The notes beneath the pieces were generated by a model. That model saw only the letters and a list, made by a program, of their open reading frames with translations, made no database searches and was not told where the DNA came from. Made by a program: the position numbers and the translations under genes. A stretch of DNA of 64,000 nucleotides, taken from the NCBI RefSeq assembly GCF_904063055.1, contig NZ_CAJFCN010000004.1:248001-312000 (forward strand), read 5' to 3'. This stretch comes from Pseudomonas paracarnis (lineage in GTDB: Bacteria; Pseudomonadota; Gammaproteobacteria; Pseudomonadales; Pseudomonadaceae). The first letter of the stretch is position 1; every line of letters begins with the position of its first letter. Below, one piece after another: positions 1 to 8,857 of the stretch.

Positions 1-2
1 AC

Positions 3-107
3 GCCCCGGTGCAGTCAGTGATTGATGGCGACAAGCCTTCGTCCATCCTGACCGAGCCAGTGGTTCGCCGGATCATTGAAGAGTGGCTCCAGAAGGTGAC
101 CGAATGA
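3..107 (+). CDS. 3' end of an unidentified phage gene (partial)
   Basis: An open frame enters from the left edge and stops with TGA at 105-107. The visible tail of about 34 residues ends in RRIIEEWLQKVTE. The ATG of the next gene overlaps its stop (ATGA), the usual spacing of co-translated phage genes. Too little is visible to assign a function. It lies upstream of the terminase genes, so it probably belongs to the end of the early/middle region. Confidence 0.5.
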   Translation, partial: APVQSVIDGDKPSSILTEPVVRRIIEEWLQKVTE

Positions 108-361
108 GCGTCAAGGTTCTGGAGTTCAAGCGGGAAGACTGGCGCGACGCTGCCAAGACCCTGCGCAAGATCGCCGATGACCTCGATGCTGGTGAGCATC
201 CCGAATGCACCGTAGGCGCCTTGACCCTGATCGGCGCGAAGGGTGAGGTGACCGTGTTTGGCCTCGGCCCCAAGTGCGACGACCTGCAATGCCTCGGTGC
301 CATGCGTCTGGGTGAGCAGAAGCTGATTGATGTGCTGCTGGATACATCAAACGACCATTGA
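104..361 (+). CDS. Small hypothetical phage protein (85 aa)
   Basis: This 85-residue protein starts at the ATG overlapping the preceding stop. The same frame is open a little further upstream, but the ATGA overlap favours the start at 104. It is soluble, with no membrane segment and no motif I recognise. A short acidic/basic N-terminal helix (REDWRDAAKTLRKIADDLDAG) is followed by a small beta-rich part with two cysteines. Its position just before the packaging genes suggests a late-early accessory protein. Function unknown. Confidence 0.6.
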   Translation: MSVKVLEFKREDWRDAAKTLRKIADDLDAGEHPECTVGALTLIGAKGEVTVFGLGPKCDDLQCLGAMRLGEQKLIDVLLDTSNDH

Positions 362-391
362 ATGACGTTCGAACGACGTTGAATGACCATT
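349..391 (+). repeat. Short direct repeats upstream of the terminase gene; possible packaging site
   Basis: Two near-identical copies, AACGACCATTGAATGAC (350-366) and AACGACGTTGAATGACC (372-388), sit between a small phage gene and the small terminase gene. They straddle the end of the upstream gene. Small terminase subunits often bind repeated sequences (pac or cosB) near or inside their own gene, so this is a candidate packaging recognition site. That role is inference from position only. Confidence 0.3.
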
Positions 392-425
392 CATTCGCGA
401 AACACCCCATGAATGAGGCTTAGCC

Positions 426-983
426 ATGGCCCTATGCGGCGCAAAGAAGCGCAGCAACGGGGAACCATGCAAGCGACACGCTGTTCCGGGTTCCTCTCGC
501 TGCAAGCTACACGGCGGGGCTGCCACCAAGGCCAACAAAGGCAATCAGCACGCCCGCAAGCACGGGATCTATTCGGACACTCTGACTGCTGATGAGCATG
601 GCCTCTGGGATGACATCGGCATCGGGACGCTCGACGACGACATCAAGATCGCCAAGCTCCAGTTGCGTCGCGCGCTGATTGCCCAAGCCAAGGCTGAAGC
701 GGGTGACGGGCTTGTTCTGGATATGGAGAGCATCCACACCCAGGCGACCGATCCTGTTGAAGAGAGTGAGCCTGCGAAAGAGCCAGGCCGTCCATCAATG
801 ACAACCCAGCGTCGACGCCAGGGCTACGAGGACATCATCAACCGCCTGCTGGGCCGTATTGGTGACCTTGAGTCCAAGCGCGCCGACATGATCAAGAAGC
901 TCGACCCTGAAGACGACGGGCCATTGCCTCAGCGCATCGAAGTGGTGGTGACTGACGCGAGACGCCCCAATGCCGAGCCTTAA
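426..983 (+). CDS. Terminase small subunit
   Basis: The 185-residue protein begins with a Cys/His-rich motif (residues about 4-31: C-G-A-K..C-K-R-H..C-K-L-H-G-G) followed by N-x-x-A-x-K-H-G. This HGG..G-N-x-N-A pattern is typical of one family of phage small terminase subunits, which recognise the packaging site and recruit the large subunit. The middle is helical and the C-terminal part (residues about 120-165) is charged and likely oligomerising. Its gene overlaps the large subunit gene by 14 nt. Product assignment rests on the N-terminal motif and on position. Confidence 0.8.
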   Translation: MALCGAKKRSNGEPCKRHAVPGSSRCKLHGGAATKANKGNQHARKHGIYSDTLTADEHGLWDDIGIGTLDDDIKIAKLQLRRALIAQAKAEAGDGLVLDMESIHTQATDPVEESEPAKEPGRPSMTTQRRRQGYEDIINRLLGRIGDLESKRADMIKKLDPEDDGPLPQRIEVVVTDARRPNAEP

Positions 984-2268
984 CGTACCTCAAGCCCAGT
1001 TCCTGGCACTGCCTCACAAGTTTCGCGCATTCGTGGCTGGTTTTGGCTCTGGCAAGACCTGGGTAGGCTGCTCGGCGCTCGGGAAACACTTCTGGGAGTG
1101 GCCGCGCATCAACGCCGGCTACTTCGCTCCTACATACGCCCAGATCCGCGACATCTTCTACCCGACAATGGAAGAGGTGGCGCATGACTGGGGGCTTCGC
1201 ACTGAGATCAATCAGTCGAACCATGAAGTCCACGTCTACAGTGGCCGGCAGTACCGCGGCACCGTGATATGTCGATCCATGGAGAAGCCGCAGACAATCG
1301 TCGGCTTCAAGATCGGTCACGCGCTGGTCGATGAGCTCGACGTAATGAGTTTGGTTAAGGCGCAGCAGGCATGGCGCAAGATCATTGCCCGGATGCGCTA
1401 CAACGCCCCAGGGTTGCGCAACGGGGTGGACGTAACGACGACCCCTGAGGGTTACAAGTTCGTCTACCAGCAGTTCCTGAAACAGGTGCGCGACAAGCCT
1501 TCGCTGGGTGATATGTACGGCCTGGTGCAGGCCAGCACGTTCGACAATGAACTGAACCTGCCACCTGACTACATCCAGTCGCTGATGGAGTCTTACCCGC
1601 CGCAGTTGATCCTGGCCTACCTCAATGGTCAGTTCGTCAACCTGACGTCCGGTTCGATTTATCACTCGTACGACCGCAAGCACAATCAGTGCTTCGACAC
1701 TGTGCAGCCTGGCGAGCCACTGTTCATCGGCATGGACTTCAACGTCGGCAAGATGGCAGCGATCACGCACGTAAAGCGCGACGGGTTACCCAGGGCGGCT
1801 GATGAGCTGGTAGACGGCTACGACACACCGGACATGATCAGGCGCATCAAGGAGCGCTACTGGCGGTACGACGGCAAGGATTACGAGAAGACCTGCGAAA
1901 TCAGGATCTACCCGGATGCCTCGGGCGGTTCACGCAAGTCGGTGAATGCCAGCGAGACGGACATTGCCATTCTTCGGCAGGCCGGTTTCACGGTGATAGC
2001 GCCAGCAGCGAATCCGCCGGTGAAGGACCGCATCAACGCCATGAACGCCATGTTCTGCAATGCCCAGGGCGAGCGCCGGTATCTGGTGAATCCGTTTACC
2101 TGCCCGACATACGCAGACGGCCTTGAACAGCAAGTGTGGGCTCCCAACGGCGAGCCAGACAAAACGGCTGGTGTCGACCATGCGAACGACGCTGGCGGCT
2201 ACTTCATCCACCACGATTACCCAATCATCAAGCCGATGACCCACATCCCTGTCACCTTCACCTTCTGA
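970..2268 (+). CDS. Terminase large subunit (packaging ATPase/nuclease)
   Basis: The 432-residue protein carries a P-loop GFGSGKTW near residue 24, a Walker-B-like segment HALVDELD near residue 115, and three acidic nuclease patches: GMDFNVGK near 255, YPDASGG near 315, and VDHANDAGGY near 407. This is the arrangement of phage large terminases, which translocate DNA into the prohead with an N-terminal ATPase and cut concatemers with a C-terminal RNase-H-fold nuclease. Length fits the family. The start overlaps the small subunit gene, and the portal gene follows after 7 nt. Confidence 0.93.
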   Translation: MPSLNVPQAQFLALPHKFRAFVAGFGSGKTWVGCSALGKHFWEWPRINAGYFAPTYAQIRDIFYPTMEEVAHDWGLRTEINQSNHEVHVYSGRQYRGTVICRSMEKPQTIVGFKIGHALVDELDVMSLVKAQQAWRKIIARMRYNAPGLRNGVDVTTTPEGYKFVYQQFLKQVRDKPSLGDMYGLVQASTFDNELNLPPDYIQSLMESYPPQLILAYLNGQFVNLTSGSIYHSYDRKHNQCFDTVQPGEPLFIGMDFNVGKMAAITHVKRDGLPRAADELVDGYDTPDMIRRIKERYWRYDGKDYEKTCEIRIYPDASGGSRKSVNASETDIAILRQAGFTVIAPAANPPVKDRINAMNAMFCNAQGERRYLVNPFTCPTYADGLEQQVWAPNGEPDKTAGVDHANDAGGYFIHHDYPIIKPMTHIPVTFTF

Positions 2269-2275
2269 GGCCGAT

Positions 2276-3745
2276 ATGCCCAACTACAGCGCCATCAGGC
2301 AAGAGTACAGCGATGCCTTGCCCGGTTGGCAGCTGGTCAAGCGTTGCGTAAAGGGGCCGAGAGAGGTCCGCAAGTACGACGAATATCTGCCAATGCCTGA
2401 TCCGCTCAACCAGAGCGAAGAGAACAAGGCTCGGTACGAGCAGCTGAAGAAGCGCGCCATGTTCCTGAACGTGGTGGGTCGCACTCGCACCGGCCTGCTT
2501 GGTGCTGTGTTCCGCAAGACTGCCGAAATCAGCCTGCCCACGGCCATTGAGTACCTGAAAGAGAACGCCAGCGGCGACGGGGCGAGCCTTGAGCAGTTGA
2601 GCAAGGAGTCGACCGGTGAATGCCTCGACACGGGGCGTGGTGGCCTGCTGGTGGACTTTCCAAAGGTCCAGCTGCCAGAGGGCCAGGTCGCGCTCACCGT
2701 CGCCCAGGCCGCGAACTCACGCGCCTTCATCCACTTCTACTGCGCCGAGAGCATCATCAACTGGCGCGAGGACGTGATCGACGGCGTGCGCCGGCTGACG
2801 CTGGTGGTGCTGCACGAAAAGATCAATGAGCCAACGCCCGATGGCTTTGAGTTCACCGCCAAGGACCAATACAGGGCCCTGATGCTGCGTGACGGCAAGT
2901 ATGTGCAGAGCGTGCACAGTGCCGATGACCCAGAAGGCGAAGAGACAGAGCCCAAGGACAAGGCCGGGCAGCCGTTCTATCACATCCCGTTCCACTTCTT
3001 CGGCGCCGAGAACAACGACGCGAGCATCGACAAGGCGCCGCTGGAAGATCTGGCCGAGGTGAACGTCTTACACTATGGCAACAGTGCCACAGTGGAAGAG
3101 TCGGGCTTCATCGCATCGCAGCCGACACTGTTCATCACCACTGACATTGACCCGGACAGCTTCATCAAGCTGAACCCGAACGGCATGCAGATCGGATCGC
3201 GCAGGGGTCACAACCTCGGCAAAACAGGCTCCGCCACGTTTCTTCAGGCCGATGAAAGCCAACTGGCCCGCGAGCTGATGAAGGACAAAGAGCAGCAGAT
3301 GCTCATGATCGGCGCCCGTATCGTCCAGCAGGGCAGCGGCGCAGAGACGGCCGAGGCGGTGCGAATTCGTTACAGCTCCGATAACTCTGTCCTGGGCACC
3401 ATCGCCGGCAACGTGAGTGAGGCTGTGCGGTTGTCCCTGTTCGACGCCCAGCGCTTCATGGTTGGGGATGTGGACGAGGAAGGCACCGTCTTCTGGCTCA
3501 ACCAGGAGTTCTTTGACGAGGTTATGGACGCCCAGGCGATCCTGGCCCAGATGCAGCTCTGGCAACAGGGCATCATCGCCAAGAAGGACTTGCGCACCAA
3601 CCTGCGCCAGTCCGGCGTGCTGGATTCGGACCGCACGGACGAAGACATCGACGCTGACCGAGAGGAAGAGGCGCCAGTGGTGGGTAGTGAGCCTGTGACC
3701 GGTGAGCCTCCACCCAATCAGCCGCCCGAGGTGAACGATGAGTAG
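2276..3745 (+). CDS. Portal protein (DUF4055-type)
   Basis: The 489-residue protein directly follows the large terminase and precedes a minor head protein, the standard portal position. Its sequence resembles the DUF4055 portal-like family: N-terminal SAIRQEYSDALPGWQLVKRC, a long middle core, and a helical region around residues 330-400 (LMKDKEQQMLMIGARI). The C-terminal tail is acidic and proline-rich. Portals form the dodecameric ring at the unique head vertex through which DNA passes. It overlaps the next gene by 8 nt. Family name is from memory of the sequence pattern, not from a search. Confidence 0.82.
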   Translation: MPNYSAIRQEYSDALPGWQLVKRCVKGPREVRKYDEYLPMPDPLNQSEENKARYEQLKKRAMFLNVVGRTRTGLLGAVFRKTAEISLPTAIEYLKENASGDGASLEQLSKESTGECLDTGRGGLLVDFPKVQLPEGQVALTVAQAANSRAFIHFYCAESIINWREDVIDGVRRLTLVVLHEKINEPTPDGFEFTAKDQYRALMLRDGKYVQSVHSADDPEGEETEPKDKAGQPFYHIPFHFFGAENNDASIDKAPLEDLAEVNVLHYGNSATVEESGFIASQPTLFITTDIDPDSFIKLNPNGMQIGSRRGHNLGKTGSATFLQADESQLARELMKDKEQQMLMIGARIVQQGSGAETAEAVRIRYSSDNSVLGTIAGNVSEAVRLSLFDAQRFMVGDVDEEGTVFWLNQEFFDEVMDAQAILAQMQLWQQGIIAKKDLRTNLRQSGVLDSDRTDEDIDADREEEAPVVGSEPVTGEPPPNQPPEVNDE

Positions 3746-4781
3746 TGAAGGCTACCTGACGGATGCCACCACCCGCCACCAGGTCTACGTCCAGCGTTAT
3801 GCCGGCGGAAACCTGAAGCGGGTGGCAGCCTTCATCAGCAAGGCCATCAAGACGGCAAAGGATCGCGTATCAGCCGGGCTTAGCGATTACGGCACCAGAC
3901 GCTACACATCGCAGATAGAAACGCTCCAGGGCGATTTGCGGGGCATCTACGACGACATGAAGGGCAGGGCGCAGCTCGACCTTGGCGAGTTTGCGGTCTA
4001 CGAGGCTGAGTTCAACGGCAAGATGCTGGGCAAGGTCATCAAGGCCGTTGTCCAGTTCAGCGTGCCATCGGCTGAGATGGTGAGCGCGGCGGCACTGGCT
4101 GACCCGATGCTGCTGGAGGCTCGCAAGGGCGTGCAGCGGATCAGCATCAGCGGTGCGCTCGACCAGTTCGGCACGAAGAAGGCGGCCGAGATCATCGGCG
4201 AGATTCAGATCGGCTCAAGCTTGGGTGAGACCAGCCAGCAGATCGGCCGGCGGCTGACCAGCATCCACCAGTTGCATCAGGATCAGGCCTCGTCGCTCGT
4301 TCGAACCATGACCAACCACGTCGCCAGCACGGCGCGCATGGAAACGCTGAAGGCCAACGACGACATCCTGCAGGGCTGGCGCTGGATATCCACGCTCGAC
4401 AGCAAGACCAGCGCCATGTGTCAGGCGAGGGATCAACACATCTACGGATGGGACGACCCCAAGCCTCCCGGCCACTGGAATTGCCGATCGAGCGCGCTGC
4501 CCGTGCTGAAAGATCAGTTTGCCCGCGAGATTCCAGGGTCTACTCGGCCATCAATCGGCCCTGACGGCGCTGAACTGGTATCGAGCAAGACGAGCTATCA
4601 GGAGTGGCTTGCCCGCCAGCCTGCGGCCTTCCAGCGCGACGTGCTAGGGCCGAACCGCTATGCCTTGTTCACCAAGGGCGACCTGACGCTCGACAAGTTC
4701 GTCGACGATTACGGAAAGACGCTGACCCTTCAACAACTGAAAGACCTTGAGACGCTGGCTTTCGAGCGAGCAGGGCTCTGA
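3738..4781 (+). CDS. Minor head protein, Mu gpF-like morphogenesis domain
   Basis: The 347-residue protein carries, around residues 185-260, the gpF/SPP1-gp7-type head morphogenesis domain: RTMTNHVASTARMETLKAN, then WISTLDSKTSAMCQARD, then PPGHWNCRSSALPV. The conserved Cys, His and Trp residues of the domain are present. Such proteins associate with the portal and are packaged in small copy number. The N-terminal half is helical. It overlaps the portal gene and is followed by a strong terminator, so it ends the packaging/portal block. Confidence 0.85.
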   Translation: MSSEGYLTDATTRHQVYVQRYAGGNLKRVAAFISKAIKTAKDRVSAGLSDYGTRRYTSQIETLQGDLRGIYDDMKGRAQLDLGEFAVYEAEFNGKMLGKVIKAVVQFSVPSAEMVSAAALADPMLLEARKGVQRISISGALDQFGTKKAAEIIGEIQIGSSLGETSQQIGRRLTSIHQLHQDQASSLVRTMTNHVASTARMETLKANDDILQGWRWISTLDSKTSAMCQARDQHIYGWDDPKPPGHWNCRSSALPVLKDQFAREIPGSTRPSIGPDGAELVSSKTSYQEWLARQPAAFQRDVLGPNRYALFTKGDLTLDKFVDDYGKTLTLQQLKDLETLAFERAGL

Positions 4782-4800
4782 CAACGGACCACACAAACGA

Positions 4801-4821
4801 CCGGCCTTAAGCCGGTTTTTT
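4801..4821 (+). terminator. Rho-independent terminator after the minor head gene
   Basis: Stem CCGGC (4801-4805) pairs with GCCGG (4811-4815) around a 5-nt loop, followed by seven T. It stands inside the late operon directly before the scaffold gene. Near-identical hairpins occur before the tail tube, tape measure and lysozyme genes. Confidence 0.8.
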
Positions 4822-4864
4822 TATGCCTGCGGCTGAGCCAACGGCAAATCATCCGGGGGATGAC

Positions 4865-5560
4865 ATGAAGTACAAGATCAGCAAGGCGGAATACGAAGCG
4901 CTCGATGCGGCCATGCAGGCGCTCTACAAGGCGATGGGCGATGACTTCGTTCTTAGCGTTGAGGGCTTGCCCGCCGGCGGCGAGGATCTGGAAGGCCTGA
5001 AGCGCCAGAACCAGACGCTGCTAGACGAGGCCAAGGAAGCCAAGCGCCTGAAGCGTGAGGCGGACGAGAAGCTCGAGCGCGAAAAGCTCGACGCCGCCAA
5101 GGCGAAAGGCGACTTCGAGCAGCTGTACGCAAGCAGCGAGCAAGCCCTTGCGGCTGAGCGCACGCGCCTGGCTGAGCTGACCGCCAGCATCGAACGTCGA
5201 GACCTGACGGCGGCAGCGTCGAAGGTATCCACCAGCATCGCCGACGGCGAGAACGCTGAGATCCTGGCCGAGTTCGTCCAGCGCCGCCTGAAGATCGTTG
5301 AAGGCCAAGTCAAGGTCACGGACGCCTCCGGAAACCTGACCATCGCAACACTCGATGACCTGGCGAAAGAATTCCAGCAAGCGCCGCGCTACGCAGCATT
5401 GGTGCGCGGCACGCAAGCGAACGGTGGCGGGGCTGCCGGGGGGAAGGGTGGCGGGGCCACCAAAACGTGGGACCAAATGACCGGTATGGAGCGTGTTGAG
5501 CTTCGCCGAACCAACCCCGCCGAGCACGCGCGCATGAAAGCCGCTGCTGAGGCCAAGTAA
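4865..5560 (+). CDS. Capsid scaffold protein
   Basis: The 231-residue protein lies immediately before the major capsid gene. The centre (residues about 45-130) is highly charged and predicted coiled coil (EAKEAKRLKREADEKLEREK). The C-terminal part has a Gly-rich linker and a final basic helix (WDQMTGMERVELRRTN). This is the layout of phage scaffold proteins, which template prohead assembly and leave or are digested. The ATG at 4865 is preferred over an upstream ATG at 4823 because GGGGG lies 6 nt before it and the upstream stretch overlaps the terminator trailer. Confidence 0.85.
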   Translation: MKYKISKAEYEALDAAMQALYKAMGDDFVLSVEGLPAGGEDLEGLKRQNQTLLDEAKEAKRLKREADEKLEREKLDAAKAKGDFEQLYASSEQALAAERTRLAELTASIERRDLTAAASKVSTSIADGENAEILAEFVQRRLKIVEGQVKVTDASGNLTIATLDDLAKEFQQAPRYAALVRGTQANGGGAAGGKGGGATKTWDQMTGMERVELRRTNPAEHARMKAAAEAK

Positions 5561-5574
5561 AAGGAACTGCCGCA

Positions 5575-6591
5575 ATGCCAACCATTCTCTCGGACGTCGT
5601 GTTCCGCGACGAACTGCGCGACTACATCACCGTCAACAGCGTGGAGCGCACCGCGTTCTTCGAGTCGGGCATCCTGACCAGCAACAACGACATGTCGACC
5701 CTGCTGTCCAGCCCGTCCAATACCTTCACCATTCCGTGGTGGGTTGACCTGGACGCGTCCATCGAGTCCAACTACTCGAACGACGTCTACACCGACATCG
5801 CGGTACCGCTGTCGGTCACCAGCTCCAGCATGCAGGCGCGCGCCGCGTACCTCAACGAAGGCTGGAACTGCATGAACCTGGTGAAGAACATCACCAACCA
5901 GGATCCCCTGGAGTTCGTTGCTGGCCGACTGCTCAGCTACTGGCGCCGTGTGGCCCAGCGCCGCGCCATCGCTACCGTCGTGGGCATCTACAACGACAAC
6001 GTTGCCTCCAATGGCGGCGACATGGTGGTGGACGCCGGCGGCCAGATTACTGCCGCAGCAATCATCCGCGCCAAAGCGACCATGGGCGACTACTCCGGCC
6101 AGTTGGGCGGCCTGAGCGTGATCGCAATGCACTCGGCCGTACAGACCGAGCTGCAGATCCTCAACCTGATCGACTTCACCCCGATTGCCGACCAGACCCC
6201 AGAGTTCGGTCGCTTCCAGGGTATGCGCGTTGTGGTGGATGACGGCATGCCGGTCATCACCGGTACGCCGAACAAGTATCTGTCGGTGATCTTCGGCCCG
6301 GGCGCCCTTGGCTTCGCCGAGGAAACCCCGCCTGGCGAAGACGGCCTGGAATACGAGCGCGCCCCAGATCGCGGCAATGGTGGTGGTGCGGAAACCCTGT
6401 GGAACCGTCGCAACTTCGTGATGCATCCACTGGGCTACTCGTTCCTGAGCGCGACCATCACCGGCACCCCGACCACCACCCGGCCGATCTCGGCCAACTG
6501 GGCTGACCTGGCGCTGGCGACCAACTGGGAGCGCAAGTTCGCTCGCAAGCAGGTGCCACTGGCGTTCATCACTTCCACCGTTGGCGCGTAA
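5575..6591 (+). CDS. Major capsid protein
   Basis: The 338-residue protein follows the scaffold gene by 14 nt, with RBS AAGGA. It starts directly with a structured domain (SDVVFRDELRDYITVNS), contains a DPLEFVAGRLLSYWRRVAQRR helix near residues 105-125 resembling the spine helix of HK97-fold capsids, and ends soon after a WNRRNFVMHPLGYSFL motif common in phage major heads. Length and position both fit the major coat subunit. No cleaved N-terminal propeptide is apparent, in line with a separate scaffold. Confidence 0.88.
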   Translation: MPTILSDVVFRDELRDYITVNSVERTAFFESGILTSNNDMSTLLSSPSNTFTIPWWVDLDASIESNYSNDVYTDIAVPLSVTSSSMQARAAYLNEGWNCMNLVKNITNQDPLEFVAGRLLSYWRRVAQRRAIATVVGIYNDNVASNGGDMVVDAGGQITAAAIIRAKATMGDYSGQLGGLSVIAMHSAVQTELQILNLIDFTPIADQTPEFGRFQGMRVVVDDGMPVITGTPNKYLSVIFGPGALGFAEETPPGEDGLEYERAPDRGNGGGAETLWNRRNFVMHPLGYSFLSATITGTPTTTRPISANWADLALATNWERKFARKQVPLAFITSTVGA

Positions 6592-6639
6592 GCGCTTTCC
6601 GGCCTCTTCGGGGGCCGGAGCACCTGAAGGAGAAGAATC

Positions 6640-7029
6640 ATGGCAGTTGAAAAAGACAACCACATCGACCCTAACATCAAGGCCCGTTGGGGTTTCGGCG
6701 GTACCGAAGGTAATATCACCGTCGGCCCAGAAACCGTCGGTGAAACTGGCGGTGTGGATACCGCTCGCACTCGGTCGGACGAAAGCGCGGCCCGCAACAA
6801 TGGCGGCGGCGTCGACGAGACGCAGGCTATTCGCCTTGAACTCACCGACACTCAGACCCAGCTCAGCCAAGCCCTGGCCGAGCTCGCCGCCGAGCGCGCT
6901 AAGAATGCCGACCCGCTCGACGAACTGACTGTTGTGCAGATCAAGGAACAGCTCGACGCCAAGGGCGTTACCTACAAGGTCAACGACTCGAAGCCTGAGC
7001 TGCTCGCTCTGCTGAAAGCCAACCAGTAA
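6640..7029 (+). CDS. Small capsid-region protein with C-terminal HeH/LEM-like domain
   Basis: The 129-residue protein has a Gly/Asn-rich, low-complexity N-terminal half, a coiled-coil middle (residues about 70-90) and a C-terminal helix-extended-loop-helix motif (LTVVQIKEQLDAKGV...KPELLALLKA), the HeH/LEM-like fold seen in several phage head-associated proteins. It probably decorates the head or joins it to the neck. AGGAGAAG stands 8 nt before the start. Position between major capsid and connector genes supports a structural role. The exact function is unknown. Confidence 0.6.
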   Translation: MAVEKDNHIDPNIKARWGFGGTEGNITVGPETVGETGGVDTARTRSDESAARNNGGGVDETQAIRLELTDTQTQLSQALAELAAERAKNADPLDELTVVQIKEQLDAKGVTYKVNDSKPELLALLKANQ

Positions 7030-7068
7030 CACCGGGGCTCCGGCCCCACTCATTCGAACGGAGGCCAG

Positions 7069-7461
7069 ATGGCAACCTACATCACTGTGGCGGACGTAGA
7101 CGCCATCCTCGGATCCAGCTGGACCACCGAGGACAAGAAGGCGCGCGCAGTCTTGCAGGCGAATGCCTATCTGAACTCGCTCAATCTGGTCGGCGTCGAT
7201 ATGGACGCAATCCCGGATGAGGTTAAGCAGGCCGGCGCCGAACTGGCTAAGGTCGCCTCAGAGGGAAAGCTGTACCAGCAGCACACCGAGGGATCGCTGG
7301 AGGCCAAGACGGTGAAGGCCGGATCGGTCAGCACCAGCAAGACGTTTGCCACGCTGGACAGTAGCAAGATCATTGCGCAGCCCGGTGATGTGCAGTTCGC
7401 GTTGGCGATGCTTTCCCCTTGGCGGTCGAGCCCATTCTCGTTCCGCGTAGATCGGGGGTGA
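7069..7461 (+). CDS. Head-tail connector (DnaT-like fold family)
   Basis: The 130-residue protein starts with the pattern MATYITVADVDAILG..W, then a run of helices (ARAVLQANAYLNSL). This is the typical start of the phage head-tail adaptor family often annotated as putative DnaT-like. It lies right after the capsid block and before the head-closure gene. Such proteins form the first ring below the portal. Identification rests on the N-terminal pattern and gene order. Confidence 0.7.
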   Translation: MATYITVADVDAILGSSWTTEDKKARAVLQANAYLNSLNLVGVDMDAIPDEVKQAGAELAKVASEGKLYQQHTEGSLEAKTVKAGSVSTSKTFATLDSSKIIAQPGDVQFALAMLSPWRSSPFSFRVDRG

Positions 7462-7464
7462 CCC

Positions 7465-7824
7465 ATGGGCTTACGCGACGATATCCAGGCCGACCTGGCC
7501 GAGGCCTTCGATACGGACCTTGCCGATGCCGTACAGCCATTCTCTGGCGGCGTGACGATCCCTGGTACGTGGGACCCGGTCACCGAGGCCGCAGGGCCGC
7601 CCGTTGTGATCGCCTACAACGGCCGCGGCGTGTTCGACGCATTCAAGATGGCTCAGGTGGATGGCGTGAACATCCGCGCCACTGACCAACTACTGATCGC
7701 GCTGACCAACGAAACGCTCGGCGGTACGCCAGACATTGGCCATAAGATCAACGGGTTCGACGTGGTCAACGTGCAAACTGACCCGGCCGGCGCCCACTAC
7801 GAGATCCAGCTGAGGAAAGTCTGA
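7465..7824 (+). CDS. Head-closure / neck protein
   Basis: The 119-residue beta-rich protein contains IPGTWDPVTEAAGPPVVIAY and ends with DPAGAHYEIQLRKV. It sits between the connector and the HK97-gp10-like gene, the usual place of the stopper/head-closure protein (lambda FII/SPP1 gp16 type). It starts 4 nt after the preceding gene, and its stop overlaps the next ATG (TGATG). Function is assigned from position, size and the typical ending of such proteins. Confidence 0.62.
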   Translation: MGLRDDIQADLAEAFDTDLADAVQPFSGGVTIPGTWDPVTEAAGPPVVIAYNGRGVFDAFKMAQVDGVNIRATDQLLIALTNETLGGTPDIGHKINGFDVVNVQTDPAGAHYEIQLRKV

Positions 7825-8399
7825 TGACCACCAAGGCAGGCTGGAGTCATAGCCTCACCGAGTTCGCCGACCAGGCCGGTGAGGACATCACACAGATGGC
7901 CCGCGCCATTGGCATAGCGATGCTCACCGAGGTGGTGAGCCGCTCACCGGTCGGCAATCCTGACCTGTGGGAGGCGAACAAGGCCCTCAGATCGAAGAAC
8001 ACCGCACTGGCTGATGCATACGACGCCAACGTCGACGCTCGCAATGCCAGCAACACAGGGCGCAAGAAATTCAAGAAGCTGACCCAGCGCGAGCGCAAGG
8101 AAAACTTCTATGTGGACGCCAAGGCGGCGGGTAAGGGTTATATCGGCGGCACATTCCGAGGTAGCCACATGGTTTCCATTGGCGCTCCGGATTTAACGGT
8201 CGTCGAAAACGTAGACCCGTCCGGCCGCGAGACCATCAACAAAGGCGCGATGCTCATCAGGGCCTCTGGCCAGTTCCCCGTCATCTACATCCAAACGAAC
8301 AGCCCCTACGGCGAGATGTTGGAGTTGGGGCATTCCACCCAAGCGCCCGGCGGCGTATACGACCTGGCCTTCATTGGCGTATCTGAGGCCTACAAATGA
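7824..8399 (+). CDS. Tail completion protein, HK97 gp10-like
   Basis: The 191-residue protein has the alternating pattern of neck/tail completion proteins (lambda Z or HK97 gp10 group). It has an amphipathic N-terminal helix (EDITQMARAIGIAMLTEVVSRSPVG), a central insert rich in lysine, and a C-terminal PYGEMLELGHSTQAPGGVYDL motif that is characteristic (Y-A..E-x-G-x-S-x-Q-A-P-x-G) of this group. The genes before and after overlap it by 1 and 4 nt. It probably acts at the head-tail junction. Confidence 0.78.
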   Translation: MTTKAGWSHSLTEFADQAGEDITQMARAIGIAMLTEVVSRSPVGNPDLWEANKALRSKNTALADAYDANVDARNASNTGRKKFKKLTQRERKENFYVDAKAAGKGYIGGTFRGSHMVSIGAPDLTVVENVDPSGRETINKGAMLIRASGQFPVIYIQTNSPYGEMLELGHSTQAPGGVYDLAFIGVSEAYK

Positions 8400-8791
8400 C
8401 CTACGAGCAGATCAGGGCGGCGCTCACTGCGCGAATGGTCGCCTTCAATGGTATCGCCCAAAAAAATATAGGCTACCCAAATCAACCGAAGCTGTTCGAC
8501 CCTCCAGAAGAGGGTCTGTGGTGCGCTTTCAACCTGCAGTACGCCACAGCATTTATGGCGGGCATGGCCGACAAGCCTTACACCCGCAAGCCCGGCCAAG
8601 TGAGCATTCAGTGCTTCGCTAGGCTCAATACCGGCACAAAGGCCATCAACGAACTGGCCGGCGCACTCGAAGCGCACTTCGCCTACTGGATGTCCGGTGA
8701 CCTCGAATGCATGGAGGCCAGCCAGGTCGTCGCCGGTGAGTTTGAAGGCTTTTACCAGATCAACGTGAACATCCGGTTCCGCGCCGGCTGA
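8396..8791 (+). CDS. Tail terminator protein (gpU-like)
   Basis: This 131-residue protein overlaps the gp10-like gene by 4 nt and precedes the tail tube gene, the position of tail terminators that cap the growing tail tube. It has an N-terminal helix (MTYEQIRAALTARMVAFN) and a beta-rich rest ending in FYQINVNIRFRAG, the ending commonly found in the family annotated as tail terminator-like / DUF4128. A terminator hairpin follows. Confidence 0.72.
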   Translation: MTYEQIRAALTARMVAFNGIAQKNIGYPNQPKLFDPPEEGLWCAFNLQYATAFMAGMADKPYTRKPGQVSIQCFARLNTGTKAINELAGALEAHFAYWMSGDLECMEASQVVAGEFEGFYQINVNIRFRAG

Positions 8792-8809
8792 GCCAGGCAA
8801 CACCATCCA

Positions 8810-8831
8810 CCCGCCTTGAGCGGGTTTTTTT
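8810..8831 (+). terminator. Rho-independent terminator before the tail tube gene
   Basis: CCCGC (8810-8814), loop CTTGA, GCGGG (8820-8824), then seven T. It is one of four near-identical hairpins at module borders in this late operon. Confidence 0.8.
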
Positions 8832-8857
8832 ATGCCCGCAGATAGGAGACTCACCCC

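Noticed and set aside
5389..7053. A 554-codon leftward open frame across scaffold, capsid and HeH genes
   Set aside because: It crosses three well-supported genes on the other strand and has shadow-like composition and no RBS.
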